Virus record (IMG/VR): IMGVR_UViG_3300023174_002247
Location: 1-26,185 of that record
From: a virus
Length of the DNA: 26,185 nt
Strand: one strand, 5' to 3'
The translations under genes were made by a program, and so were the position numbers. Shown here piece after piece: positions 15,227 through 22,909 of the stretch. The notes below the pieces were generated by a model that worked only from the letters and a program-made list of their open reading frames with translations, was not told where the DNA came from and did not search any database. Position 1 is the first letter of the stretch. Every line of letters starts with the position of its first letter.

Positions 15227-16458
15227 TATTTACTCCAGTTTTTCTGAGCGGTAAAATTCAAATGACTAAACTCAAGTCTATCTACTAACTTAACTGCATT
15301 ACCTGTTAGTTTATCAACTGCAACAAAACCTTCAGGATTTGTCACTTTGAAACCATCTTCTGTTTGAACAAAGGTACTAGTAACTTGTTTCATTTGTTGC
15401 AACTTTTTGATAATCATATTCTTGGCATCAACCATGCCGTTTTGCATATCAAATATATTCTTCAAATCATTTGCAGAACCACGGAGAGTTCGCATGATTT
15501 CATTCTTAATCATTGTCTTATCTCTCTTTGTTTTATCCATCTTTGCTTCAATAATCTTATCATTTAATTTATCTTCAACCCACTTCAATAGTTCTCTTGT
15601 ATGTGCGGCAGTATTTGTAATTTTTTGGCCTTCACGCACTTTGGTGTTGTTGAATGTCTTAATGTATTCTCTAATAACATCATTACTTGATATTCTACCA
15701 ACAGACATAGAATTTGTTTGTTTGAATATTGCACCAACAGTAGATAGAATAGAAGTTATTTTTTTTGTTTCTTCTTCTGTGAATGATGCAGTACCAGAGG
15801 CATCAGTAAAATATGCATCACGAAACCAAACATCTTTAGTTGGTGTCAAATTCTTAATATCAATATTGAATGATGCCTTCATATCAGAGAATGTTCTACC
15901 TGTGTATGAAGTATGAAACACAACACCCATTTGTGCAGCCTGCATCGTCTTTGCTAACTTAGAATCAGCAGGCACAGCATAGATTAATGTGTTTGGTTGA
16001 AATGTAATGTAGTCTTCTCCATCAAGTGTTTTCTCTGTGATATCACCTTTTGCAAACATCATATCACCTTGCAGGACACCTTTGATACCAAGTTTTGGAA
16101 GATATCGTAATGCCACTTTAAGTTTTGCATTAAGACCTTCACCTGGATGATTCTTATCAATGTCTGCATCAGTATAATTCAACTTTGCATTTGCATTGAA
16201 TACACCTTTTGTGCCAACAAAGAATTTACCATTGTCTGGATTGATACCACAAAAGATTGCAGGTGAACCATCCCACTTTGTTGTGGTGTTTACTTTTGAC
16301 GATGAATGACCCGCAAGCATATCTCTCAATGCCTGTAAAAAATTGATTGCATCACGACCACCTTGAACACCACGATTCAGAATTTCATCTTCAAGGTGTT
16401 CTAAGTGAAGGTTCGCACCTTCTTTTTTTGCTTCTGTTATAAATTGTGTGAATTTCAT
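15226..16458 (-). CDS. DUF6267-like protein with nucleotidyltransferase/RNA-ligase motifs and capsid-targeting-like leader
   Basis: A 410-residue protein. The first nine residues MKFTQFITE, followed by A, match the T4 capsid-targeting pattern. K61-W-D-G64 fits motif I (KxDG) of covalent nucleotidyltransferases, where the Lys takes the AMP. LQGDMMF (129-135) could be motif III. Near the C-terminus PEGFVAV (E376) and AVKLVDR (K390) fit motifs IV and V of RNA ligases. Between motifs III and IV lies an unusually long insertion of roughly 230 residues with a helical, charged segment (about 286-360), so the fold would be an expanded one. I recall this family as DUF6267 in marine phages. Ligase activity is inferred, not established. 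Confidence 0.78.
   Translation of the reverse strand: MKFTQFITEAKKEGANLHLEHLEDEILNRGVQGGRDAINFLQALRDMLAGHSSSKVNTTTKWDGSPAIFCGINPDNGKFFVGTKGVFNANAKLNYTDADIDKNHPGEGLNAKLKVALRYLPKLGIKGVLQGDMMFAKGDITEKTLDGEDYITFQPNTLIYAVPADSKLAKTMQAAQMGVVFHTSYTGRTFSDMKASFNIDIKNLTPTKDVWFRDAYFTDASGTASFTEEETKKITSILSTVGAIFKQTNSMSVGRISSNDVIREYIKTFNNTKVREGQKITNTAAHTRELLKWVEDKLNDKIIEAKMDKTKRDKTMIKNEIMRTLRGSANDLKNIFDMQNGMVDAKNMIIKKLQQMKQVTSTFVQTEDGFKVTNPEGFVAVDKLTGNAVKLVDRLEFSHLNFTAQKNWSK
16432..16458 (-). other. Capsid-targeting-like leader peptide of the ligase-like protein
   Basis: The first nine codons read MKFTQFITE and the next residue is Ala, as in T4 internal proteins, where cleavage follows the I-x-E. It nearly repeats the leader of the 812-residue protein (MKFREFISE) although the proteins are otherwise unrelated. 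Confidence 0.55.
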
Positions 16459-16459
16459 T

Positions 16460-17689
16460 TTAGTATATCTTTACGAATGGACCATTAGTATCTCTAAATT
16501 CTTTTTTGGCACCATAATACAATGTTTTCAACCATTCGTTCATAAGACCTTTTTTATCTATAACTGCCCATGCATATGCCCAACGTAAACAAGTAAGTTT
16601 AGAAGATAAACGACCGGCTGCATATCTAGTAGAATTTTCTTGCATTATACAATAACTCAAAACATTTGCAAAATCATTTTTAGACACTGCTTTATTTTTT
16701 GATTTAACTTGCATGTCACCAAAGTCAATCGGTTTACTATTTACTTTAAATTTTGATAATTCTTTTTGGAAATCAATCCAATATTGTTTAGTATCTTTGT
16801 CCCATTTACCTGCCGCAGGAATATAAGGGTCTTTACCTGCATTGACTGGTCGAATAATTTGTAACTTTGCATAGTTAGCAGTAAAAAAATCATCAATCGC
16901 ATCAGCAGATGCTTTACCAATCTTTGCACCTGCATCTTTACCTGTTGGTGTCAAATCTGTTTGAACACCACCTCTTGGTGTTGACATATTAAAATTACGA
17001 GTTTGCCAATTCACTAAACTTCCACCCGCCTTAAATTGTCCTGCAATCTCACCATTATCAATTTCTGTAGGTGTTTTATTGTTTGTTCCAAAATTAAAAT
17101 AACATTTCAAAGGACCAACCATTTCAAATGTAACTTCTTTTTGTTTACCTGCACTTCCCATATTAGAAAGTTCTAAGTCTGCAACCAATTTGGTTTTTGA
17201 AATTGCTTTTAGTGAAACTGGAACCAAATCTTTATCTTTTATTAATTCACGCATGTAAGAATTTAAAGAATAAATGTTAGCCATCTTATCTTCAGATTTT
17301 GTAATAGAATCTAAATGTTTTCTAATTGCACTTTCTTTTCTACTCTTAACCATGTAAATATCAGCAGGATCCCAATTATCTTTAGTAGATACACCGCAAC
17401 GAGTTTTCGCAATGTTTTCAATGAAAGACATGAAACCATCATCTTCATCACGGGAATAACTATATCCTTTATTATTACCTAGATATGTTACTAATGCTTT
17501 TGCTTGTTTTTCATAAGTTGACATCCACACCTCACGCAAAGCAGTATTTTTTGCTAAGTCGGGATAAACTTTAACTACAACATTAAACATAACCGCCTCT
17601 GATGGAGTCGTAGTGCTTTCAATATATTTTTCAAAATAAACTTTAGAACCGTTTTCTTGTTTTGCGGTTTCTATTGCATTACCTGCCAT
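16460..17689 (-). CDS. Unknown 409-residue late protein
   Basis: I do not recognise this protein. It has no signal peptide, membrane segment or clear catalytic motif. The N-terminal 150 residues are mixed helix with many charged residues; the middle (about 170-270) is rich in Gly, Asn and Thr and looks like beta structure; the C-terminus has a helical RYAAGRLSSKLTCLRWAYAW and ends GPFVKIY. It is the first gene after a T4-type late promoter, with GGAG six bases before the ATG, and both ribosome binding site and start codon can be masked by an upstream arm. Expression should be late, so a virion or assembly protein is likely. It precedes the ligase-like gene by one base. Confidence 0.75.
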   Translation of the reverse strand: MAGNAIETAKQENGSKVYFEKYIESTTTPSEAVMFNVVVKVYPDLAKNTALREVWMSTYEKQAKALVTYLGNNKGYSYSRDEDDGFMSFIENIAKTRCGVSTKDNWDPADIYMVKSRKESAIRKHLDSITKSEDKMANIYSLNSYMRELIKDKDLVPVSLKAISKTKLVADLELSNMGSAGKQKEVTFEMVGPLKCYFNFGTNNKTPTEIDNGEIAGQFKAGGSLVNWQTRNFNMSTPRGGVQTDLTPTGKDAGAKIGKASADAIDDFFTANYAKLQIIRPVNAGKDPYIPAAGKWDKDTKQYWIDFQKELSKFKVNSKPIDFGDMQVKSKNKAVSKNDFANVLSYCIMQENSTRYAAGRLSSKLTCLRWAYAWAVIDKKGLMNEWLKTLYYGAKKEFRDTNGPFVKIY

Positions 17690-17691
17690 TT

Positions 17692-17719
17692 AATACTCCT
17701 ATCAATTTATTGGAGTATT
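17692..17719 (-). promoter_or_regulatory. Hairpin masking the ribosome binding site of the 409-residue gene
   Basis: A perfect 8-base inverted repeat, AATACTCC (17719-17712) and GGAGTATT (17699-17692), with a 12-base loop. The 3' arm contains the GGAG ribosome binding site, and beyond a small internal loop CAT can pair with the ATG. Read-through transcripts from upstream would hide the start; transcripts beginning at the late promoter would lack the 5' arm. Confidence 0.65.
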
Positions 17720-17723
17720 TATG
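17716..17723 (-). promoter_or_regulatory. T4-type late promoter (CATAAATA)
   Basis: CATAAATA matches the T4 late consensus TATAAATA at seven of eight positions. It lies in the only intergenic gap over 40 bases, between the replication block and the late block, about 30 bases before the ATG at 17689. It would be read by host RNA polymerase with a gp55-type sigma factor and the sliding clamp. Confidence 0.6.
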
Positions 17724-17732
17724 CTATCACAA

Positions 17733-18848
17733 CTACCGTATAATGTCAAGCACTTTATTGCCAGTCCAGACTTCTTGTTCTATCCTAATGCGTTTTTCTG
17801 TTGTTAATGTGTCAAAACGATTCATTGCTTTCTTTCGCCACCATTCAATAATGTTGGCCAAATGATGTTTCTCATAGTTTTCACCAGGTAATAACTTCTC
17901 TGCATCACCATTGACAAACTCTATCATATTTTTAAATCCATAGTCTGAAATGAAGTATCGTTTCTGTTCATTCAAATTCTTTGCATTTTCAATAGTCAAC
18001 TTAAATTTATCACCTTCTGGTGTGCCTTTAAGTGCAACTTTAATTAGATTGACCATCGTGTTAGATATCTTTAGTTTGCGACTGGATGCATCTTGTGGTG
18101 CCAAATCTTCACCCACAATACCTTCAATGTAATCTTTTAGGTCTGTATATGTCTTGCCATGCAACATAGGCAAGAAGTCACTATCAGTCAAACCTTTAAA
18201 ACGAATCAGAGGTTTCATGCCATCATATTGTGATACTGCCTTGGAACTGCCATACAAACTGGTAGTCTCAAACAAACAGGTTGTCATCTTATACTTGTCA
18301 TCAAGCATCTTACGAACTTCATGTGTGGTGCAGATTGCAGCCAGTAATTTACCACCAAGATAATTAAAACCAAATGGTTGTGCAGGTACGATAACAAATC
18401 CCATCGCAGCACAAGCATTGAATCGTTGAGCACCACCTTCGTGTTGTGTGAATACTCGACCCAACATATCATTACGAGGTTTACAATTGATAACAGGAGA
18501 ACCAAGACGAATGAAACCAACCCACTTGTTAGTTTTCTTTTCTAATACTGCCAATCGTAAACAACGACCAGGTATGCTTGTCATGTTAGAATGACTAGAA
18601 ATCATATCCAAATAAGTGTCCCATCGGTCTTGTGGTAGTTCAATTAGTTCAAACTCCATATCCGCAGGTGACATTGTAAAATTGGAGAACAAGTCTTCTT
18701 CAGGTCCCATACCAAAGAGGACAGGTGACCTCTCTGCCATCGAGGCCAGTTTTTGTTCACGCATGTATTCATCAATACGACCAAACTTATCAAAGTAGTC
18801 TGAGAATACATTTGCACCATGAACGGCTTGTTCGTGTGTTAACTTCAT
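17733..18848 (-). CDS. DUF4338/DruA-like protein
   Basis: A 371-residue protein. Residues about 94-205 follow the layout of DUF4338 (DruA family). LRLAVLEKKTNKWVGFIRLG (97-116) corresponds to the LRYLV...LGxLxFG strand pair, RFNACAAMGFVIVP (142-155) to the N-x-RFLILP strand, and YLGGKLLAAI (163-172) to the following helix. YKMTTCLFETTSLYG (186-200) corresponds to the YG-x-x-P-x-LLETFVD segment. DruA belongs to the Druantia defence system; its reaction is not established. The C-terminal 120 residues (helical, ending in a WWRKK-containing segment) lack a recognised family. It overlaps the helicase gene by ATGA, so it is expressed with replication proteins. Family call from pattern memory, moderate confidence. 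Confidence 0.6.
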   Translation of the reverse strand: MKLTHEQAVHGANVFSDYFDKFGRIDEYMREQKLASMAERSPVLFGMGPEEDLFSNFTMSPADMEFELIELPQDRWDTYLDMISSHSNMTSIPGRCLRLAVLEKKTNKWVGFIRLGSPVINCKPRNDMLGRVFTQHEGGAQRFNACAAMGFVIVPAQPFGFNYLGGKLLAAICTTHEVRKMLDDKYKMTTCLFETTSLYGSSKAVSQYDGMKPLIRFKGLTDSDFLPMLHGKTYTDLKDYIEGIVGEDLAPQDASSRKLKISNTMVNLIKVALKGTPEGDKFKLTIENAKNLNEQKRYFISDYGFKNMIEFVNGDAEKLLPGENYEKHHLANIIEWWRKKAMNRFDTLTTEKRIRIEQEVWTGNKVLDIIR

Positions 18849-20236
18849 ACTTTTAGACCACCAAAGTCTTTTCTACGTTCTCTATTACCAAATGTGTTTA
18901 TCGGTTTATCTGGAATGCCTGCATCAGCAATATCTTGTTGTGCAGATTCTTCAGCATCATATAGTCTCATCTTTGCTCTGTCGATACCAAGAACAAATCT
19001 CTTATACAAATTAGGGTCACCATAACGATTCTTCAATTGTTTAACAAGAATCTGACCTAAGGCTTCAAGTTCTTCATTACTCACCAATGCAAACATAAAG
19101 TCAGCAGTAGCAGGTAGACCAAACGATTCAGAAGTATCTTCGAGACCAGGATCCGAATTACTGAAACCACTACGAGTTGTTTGTGTCGCAGAGACAACTG
19201 GTAATGCAAACTCAACGGCAAGACCACGGAGTTCTTCTGCAATCGCCTTGATGTATGAATAACTGTTTACGTTTGCGCCAGGTTTAATTCGTGCCGAACA
19301 ACAAATGTTTAGATAATCAATAAAGATAATATCTGGTCTAAAGTTCTTCTTCAAAGCCAAATCATTTAATAATGCACGGAAGTGTAGAACACTTGCACTT
19401 GCAGTTGGATATTCTTTAATGATTAACTTACCTTGTGTCTTAGATTTCAATGCAGAAAATTTTCTTGTGTAATCTTCTTTACTAATTGTTCTCAATTCAT
19501 CTAGGTCAATATTTAGCAAGTTAGCATCAATGCGTTCTGCAATCTTTTCTTCTGCCATTTCCATTGTGATATAGAGAACATTTTGTCCTTGTGACAAATT
19601 ACCTGCAGCAACGTGACACATAAACAAAGACTTACCAACACCAGTGCCAGCAAGTGCAATGTTTAGAGTTTTGATTGGGAGACCACCTTTCGTAATCTTA
19701 TTAAAGAGGTCAAGGTCGAAACGAATACGAGATTCTACTTTGTGGTATGAATCATAACGAGAATCAAAGTCTTGTGTGTAATCGTGACCAATGTTATTAT
19801 CAAAAGAAACACCAAGAGCATCACTTAGAAGTTGTGGGATTTCACCCTTAGTTCTTTTCTCACTCTTACTGTCCAAGATAGAGACAGATTCCATAATTGC
19901 ATTATAGATGGCCTTGTCTTGGCAAAACTTTTCAGTCTGTTCAATTAACCATTGTGTTTCGGTTGGTTCATCTTTATCAGAATGGACTTTGTTTAGTAGT
20001 GCAATTGCCTCTTGCACTTGAGGTTCAGTTAGATTTTTCTTCTCTGTAAAATTGATTACAAGTGCCTCATGTGTAGGAGGATTCTTGTATTGGTTTATGA
20101 ATTCAAATATTTCTTTGAATACAATCTTTTCTGCATTGTCTGAAAAATAATCTGGTCGAATGAATGGTAATACCTTGCGGATATATTCCTCATTGTAAAT
20201 CAAGTTTTTGATTATCGTCTGTTCTAATCTGTTCAT
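18845..20236 (-). CDS. 41: Replicative DNA helicase, T4 gp41/DnaB family
   Basis: A 463-residue RecA-fold hexameric helicase that should unwind DNA ahead of the polymerase and work with a gp61-type primase (not in window). Residues 1-about 115 resemble the helical N-terminal domain of gp41/DnaB. Walker A is AGTGVGKS (196-203), Walker B is DIIFIDYLN (302-310, D307), the Gln of motif H3 is in SATQTTRSGFSNSD (349-362), and RYGDPN near 405 is in the usual arginine-finger region. Length matches T4 gp41 (475). The start overlaps the preceding small gene by 47 bases, with a weak AGG ribosome site. Confidence 0.93.
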   Translation of the reverse strand: MNRLEQTIIKNLIYNEEYIRKVLPFIRPDYFSDNAEKIVFKEIFEFINQYKNPPTHEALVINFTEKKNLTEPQVQEAIALLNKVHSDKDEPTETQWLIEQTEKFCQDKAIYNAIMESVSILDSKSEKRTKGEIPQLLSDALGVSFDNNIGHDYTQDFDSRYDSYHKVESRIRFDLDLFNKITKGGLPIKTLNIALAGTGVGKSLFMCHVAAGNLSQGQNVLYITMEMAEEKIAERIDANLLNIDLDELRTISKEDYTRKFSALKSKTQGKLIIKEYPTASASVLHFRALLNDLALKKNFRPDIIFIDYLNICCSARIKPGANVNSYSYIKAIAEELRGLAVEFALPVVSATQTTRSGFSNSDPGLEDTSESFGLPATADFMFALVSNEELEALGQILVKQLKNRYGDPNLYKRFVLGIDRAKMRLYDAEESAQQDIADAGIPDKPINTFGNRERRKDFGGLKV

Positions 20237-20501
20237 TTGCCTGTGTCGCTAATATTGTAGTAAGTATGTCACCCATGATTGTATGCAAATTTTCATCTTT
20301 TGTCAAGTCATCAATATCATGTTCACCAGGATGAACAATCGTATATCCGAATTGCAGTCTTGCAAATTCACCTTCTTCAAGCACTCTTGCCTTCTGATAG
20401 TGATATACAACTCCTTTGTATTCTTTTGTTAGAAGTTCTATACCACTTATATTAGAATCTTTGAAATCAAAGAAACGATAATCAACGCCTTCTTTAAGCA
20501 T
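20190..20501 (-). CDS. Unknown 103-residue protein between uvsX and helicase
   Basis: The start is taken as ATG at 20501 (MLKEGVDYRFFDF), which overlaps the uvsX stop by eight bases and has GGAAG upstream; longer in-frame starts would overlap uvsX by 80 bases and read unlike protein. The chain is compact, acidic and has alternating hydrophobics (YKGVVYHYQKARVLEEGEFARLQFGYTIVHPG), suggesting a small alpha/beta fold, then a helix (LHTIMGDILTTILATQAN). I recall it as conserved between uvsX and the helicase gene in marine T4-like phages, without function. No catalytic motif seen; a replication accessory role is inferred from position only. Confidence 0.75.
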   Translation of the reverse strand: MLKEGVDYRFFDFKDSNISGIELLTKEYKGVVYHYQKARVLEEGEFARLQFGYTIVHPGEHDIDDLTKDENLHTIMGDILTTILATQANEQIRTDDNQKLDLQ

Positions 20502-21549
20502 CTTCTGTTTCTTCCAAAACAGTAGTTTCTCCCATAATGTTTCCATATGCAATCTCATATTTTTGTTTAACAAAGTCTTTGAATTTTGGATCCTTTAGAA
20601 TTGGTTCCATAAATTCAGCGGTTTCAGTATCAGCGATACGTTTCTTATCACCAATCTCACCAGTTGATTGGTCTACCTTTGCATACCAACCATTGGTTGG
20701 TTTAACCACATGGCCGGATTCAAGTGCAAGGTCAAGTAGACCACTATACTTACTAATACCACCATCAAAAGATACAGAAATAGGTATTTTAGATTTTTCT
20801 TTAACATAACGACTTTTCTCTACGTTGATAATAAAATTGTAACCGACAACTTCGGTGCCATCTTTTTCTTGTTGACGACCAATGATATAGATGTTATCAG
20901 CAGAGTAATAAGAACCTGTACCACCACCAACAATATCTTTCGGGAACATACCAATCTCTTTGTATGTGTGATTCACAACAACCATTGAAATGTCTTTGAT
21001 ATTCAAGTGTGGTGTTACCATTCTAAACAAACTCTTAATTTGTTTTGCACGACTCATATCTGCAACAGATTTACCTTCAAGTGCATCATCAACTTCTTTC
21101 TTTGATGCAAGATTACCAACTGAATCAAGTATGATAATCAGTTTATCACCACGATTCACTTCTTGTAATTGTTGCATAATATCAAACTTCAACTGTTCAA
21201 TATCAGTTAGTGGTGTGTGCAATACTCTGTCCATGTCAATCTGGAATGTTTCAAAATATTTAACTGGTGTGCCAAACTCTGAATCATAGAATAAAAGGAC
21301 TGCCTCAGGGTATTTGTCCATATACGATTTCGCCATTAGCAAACTGAAGGCAGTTTTAAAGTGTTTAGATGGACCTGCCCACATCGTAAGACCAGGAATA
21401 AGGCCACCATCAAGTCTTCCAGATAATGCCACATTAATCATTGGCACACCTGTTGTAACCATATCTTTTTCAGTAAAGAACTTTGACTTAGATAGTATTG
21501 CACTATCTTTAATCGTTGAATTCTTTTTAATTTTTTCAAGTAAACTCAT
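20494..21549 (-). CDS. uvsX: UvsX recombinase (RecA family)
   Basis: A 351-residue RecA-like strand-exchange protein. It forms filaments on single-stranded DNA and drives recombination-dependent replication and repair. Walker A is GPSKHFKT (59-66), the variant P-S-K form typical of T4 UvsX; Walker B is KLIIILDSVG (136-145, D142). VVVNHTYKE and GGGTGSYYSADNIYIIGR correspond to the L1/L2 DNA-binding region. The C-terminus is acidic (ETTVLEETEDA), as in RecA proteins. GGAG lies seven bases before the ATG, which overlaps the preceding stop by ATGA. Length is near that of T4 UvsX (391), slightly short. Confidence 0.95.
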   Translation of the reverse strand: MSLLEKIKKNSTIKDSAILSKSKFFTEKDMVTTGVPMINVALSGRLDGGLIPGLTMWAGPSKHFKTAFSLLMAKSYMDKYPEAVLLFYDSEFGTPVKYFETFQIDMDRVLHTPLTDIEQLKFDIMQQLQEVNRGDKLIIILDSVGNLASKKEVDDALEGKSVADMSRAKQIKSLFRMVTPHLNIKDISMVVVNHTYKEIGMFPKDIVGGGTGSYYSADNIYIIGRQQEKDGTEVVGYNFIINVEKSRYVKEKSKIPISVSFDGGISKYSGLLDLALESGHVVKPTNGWYAKVDQSTGEIGDKKRIADTETAEFMEPILKDPKFKDFVKQKYEIAYGNIMGETTVLEETEDA

Positions 21550-22367
21550 TTAAAATCTCCATCTATTTTGGTAATGTCTGTCTTCGGTATAACTTCGTTT
21601 TTATCGTCTTTAAAGAATGATTCTAAACTAGGACTGGCTGGTTTGTCAAGTTCTTTTTTCTTCTTTGCCTTTTTAATAGGTTCAATCTCTACAGGTTCTT
21701 TTATTCTTTTATATGTTTGATTTGATGCAATCAGCAGTAGAACGGCAAGTGGGTCAAATACAATGATGATAATAAGAATTACACTTCTTACTGCTTTATC
21801 TATGAAGTTGGGGTCATCTTTACTATAGAATAACTCGGCTATGTATTTGATAGGACCAATTTCTGCCGTCAGTTTGTTTTCTTCTGACAATAAAGGCAAC
21901 TTCTCAGTTGAAATTCTTTTCAGTTCTGCCTGTGTTTCTTGGATTTGAATATCAATTTTCTTTGTTGCAGTTGCTGGGTCACCTGCTCTCTGTAATAGAT
22001 AAGTCAATCTTTCTTTTGCAATCTTCTCTTGTGATTCTAGTGTCTTTAATTGAACACTATTCGCACCAACAATAATATTTGTATCAAGGTGTGCCTTTGA
22101 AAGATAACCAAAGATACCCATTGAAGTAATCAACATTAGTAGAATAATGGCACCTAAGAAATAGTAACGCATTATTCGCACGGTAACATCCCAATTGTTA
22201 TATAGCCAAGATACTGTTACCAATTTACTAATCTCTAAGACTGAACCCATAAAGATAATTGGCCAGTATGAACCTGGAAATATCTGTGCAAGTCCAATGA
22301 CTGAATAGTAGGCTGCAATTCCTGATAATCCAATTGCAGTTAAAAAAGGTAATAATACTTGTATCAT
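21546..22367 (-). CDS. Four-helix membrane protein with coiled coil and clamp-binding-like tail
   Basis: A 273-residue protein. Three membrane segments (about 3-30, 34-55, 68-90), a charged helical region likely to form a coiled coil (104-170), a fourth membrane segment (194-216), then a Lys-rich tail (220-243) and S247-L-E-S-F-F252. The tail motif is identical to the last residues of the DNA polymerase. I recall this topology from marine phages, without function. It lies between the oxygenase and uvsX genes with four-base overlaps; AGAGGA three bases before the ATG. A role in bringing replication to the membrane is inferred only from the motif and position; blocking superinfection is an alternative. 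Confidence 0.82.
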   Translation of the reverse strand: MIQVLLPFLTAIGLSGIAAYYSVIGLAQIFPGSYWPIIFMGSVLEISKLVTVSWLYNNWDVTVRIMRYYFLGAIILLMLITSMGIFGYLSKAHLDTNIIVGANSVQLKTLESQEKIAKERLTYLLQRAGDPATATKKIDIQIQETQAELKRISTEKLPLLSEENKLTAEIGPIKYIAELFYSKDDPNFIDKAVRSVILIIIIVFDPLAVLLLIASNQTYKRIKEPVEIEPIKKAKKKKELDKPASPSLESFFKDDKNEVIPKTDITKIDGDFK

Positions 22368-22909
22368 GGGTTCCTCTTGGAATGTGGAACATCAAACACA
22401 AAAGTAATTCTTGTGCAATCACCTACGTTTTTAGTTCCATGCATTAGTTTATTATTAAACCAGAGTAAAGTTCCTGGTTCTACTGTAACTGTTTCACCAC
22501 CAACAGTATATTCATATCGACCTTGAATTGATAGATGGTATCTGTCTTTGGTTTGATAATAAGTTCCTTGGTCGATATGTTGACCAACAATTTCTCCAAC
22601 TGGTAAAGATAGAAAACCACACCTACGATAAGTATGAAAATGTCTTTTTAAAAATGATACAATCTCGGTGTGTCTATCGTGTGCAGGAGTTTTAATACAA
22701 ATTTCTGTATTGTAAACCATCTCACCTGGCTTTGTGATTGCACCCATTACTAACTGCAATACACCAGCGTAAATCTTATGAAAGTCGGGGTCGATTTGTT
22801 CTGCACCTTCAAGACCTTTTTGTTCACCCCAATCTTCAGGATATTTCTCCAACTGTCTCACTATTTTAGAGACATTGATTCCTGTTTTGATGATGCGGAT
22901 ATTATCCAA
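22364..22909 (-). CDS. 2-oxoglutarate/Fe(II) oxygenase, Asp/Asn beta-hydroxylase-like
   Basis: A 181-residue protein with a double-stranded beta-helix core. GEIVGQHIDQGTYYQ gives the metal ligands H-x-D (H112, D114), and WFNNKLMHGTKNVGDCTRITFVFDV gives the distal His (H156) and the Arg that binds 2-oxoglutarate (R167). RYHLSIQGRYEY and the N-K/x-H pattern fit aspartyl/asparaginyl beta-hydroxylases. Many marine T4-like phages carry oxygenases of this superfamily with unknown substrates. The start is TTG at 22909, supported by GGAG seven bases upstream, overlapping the polymerase stop; the next in-frame ATG is over 50 codons later. Substrate unknown. Confidence 0.8.
   Translation of the reverse strand: MDNIRIIKTGINVSKIVRQLEKYPEDWGEQKGLEGAEQIDPDFHKIYAGVLQLVMGAITKPGEMVYNTEICIKTPAHDRHTEIVSFLKRHFHTYRRCGFLSLPVGEIVGQHIDQGTYYQTKDRYHLSIQGRYEYTVGGETVTVEPGTLLWFNNKLMHGTKNVGDCTRITFVFDVPHSKRNP

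Noticed and set aside
20502-20573. N-terminal extension of the 103-residue gene back to 20573
   Set aside because: It would overlap uvsX by 80 bases and the added residues (Trp/Lys/Met-rich) look like out-of-frame uvsX; the ATG at 20501 is better placed.
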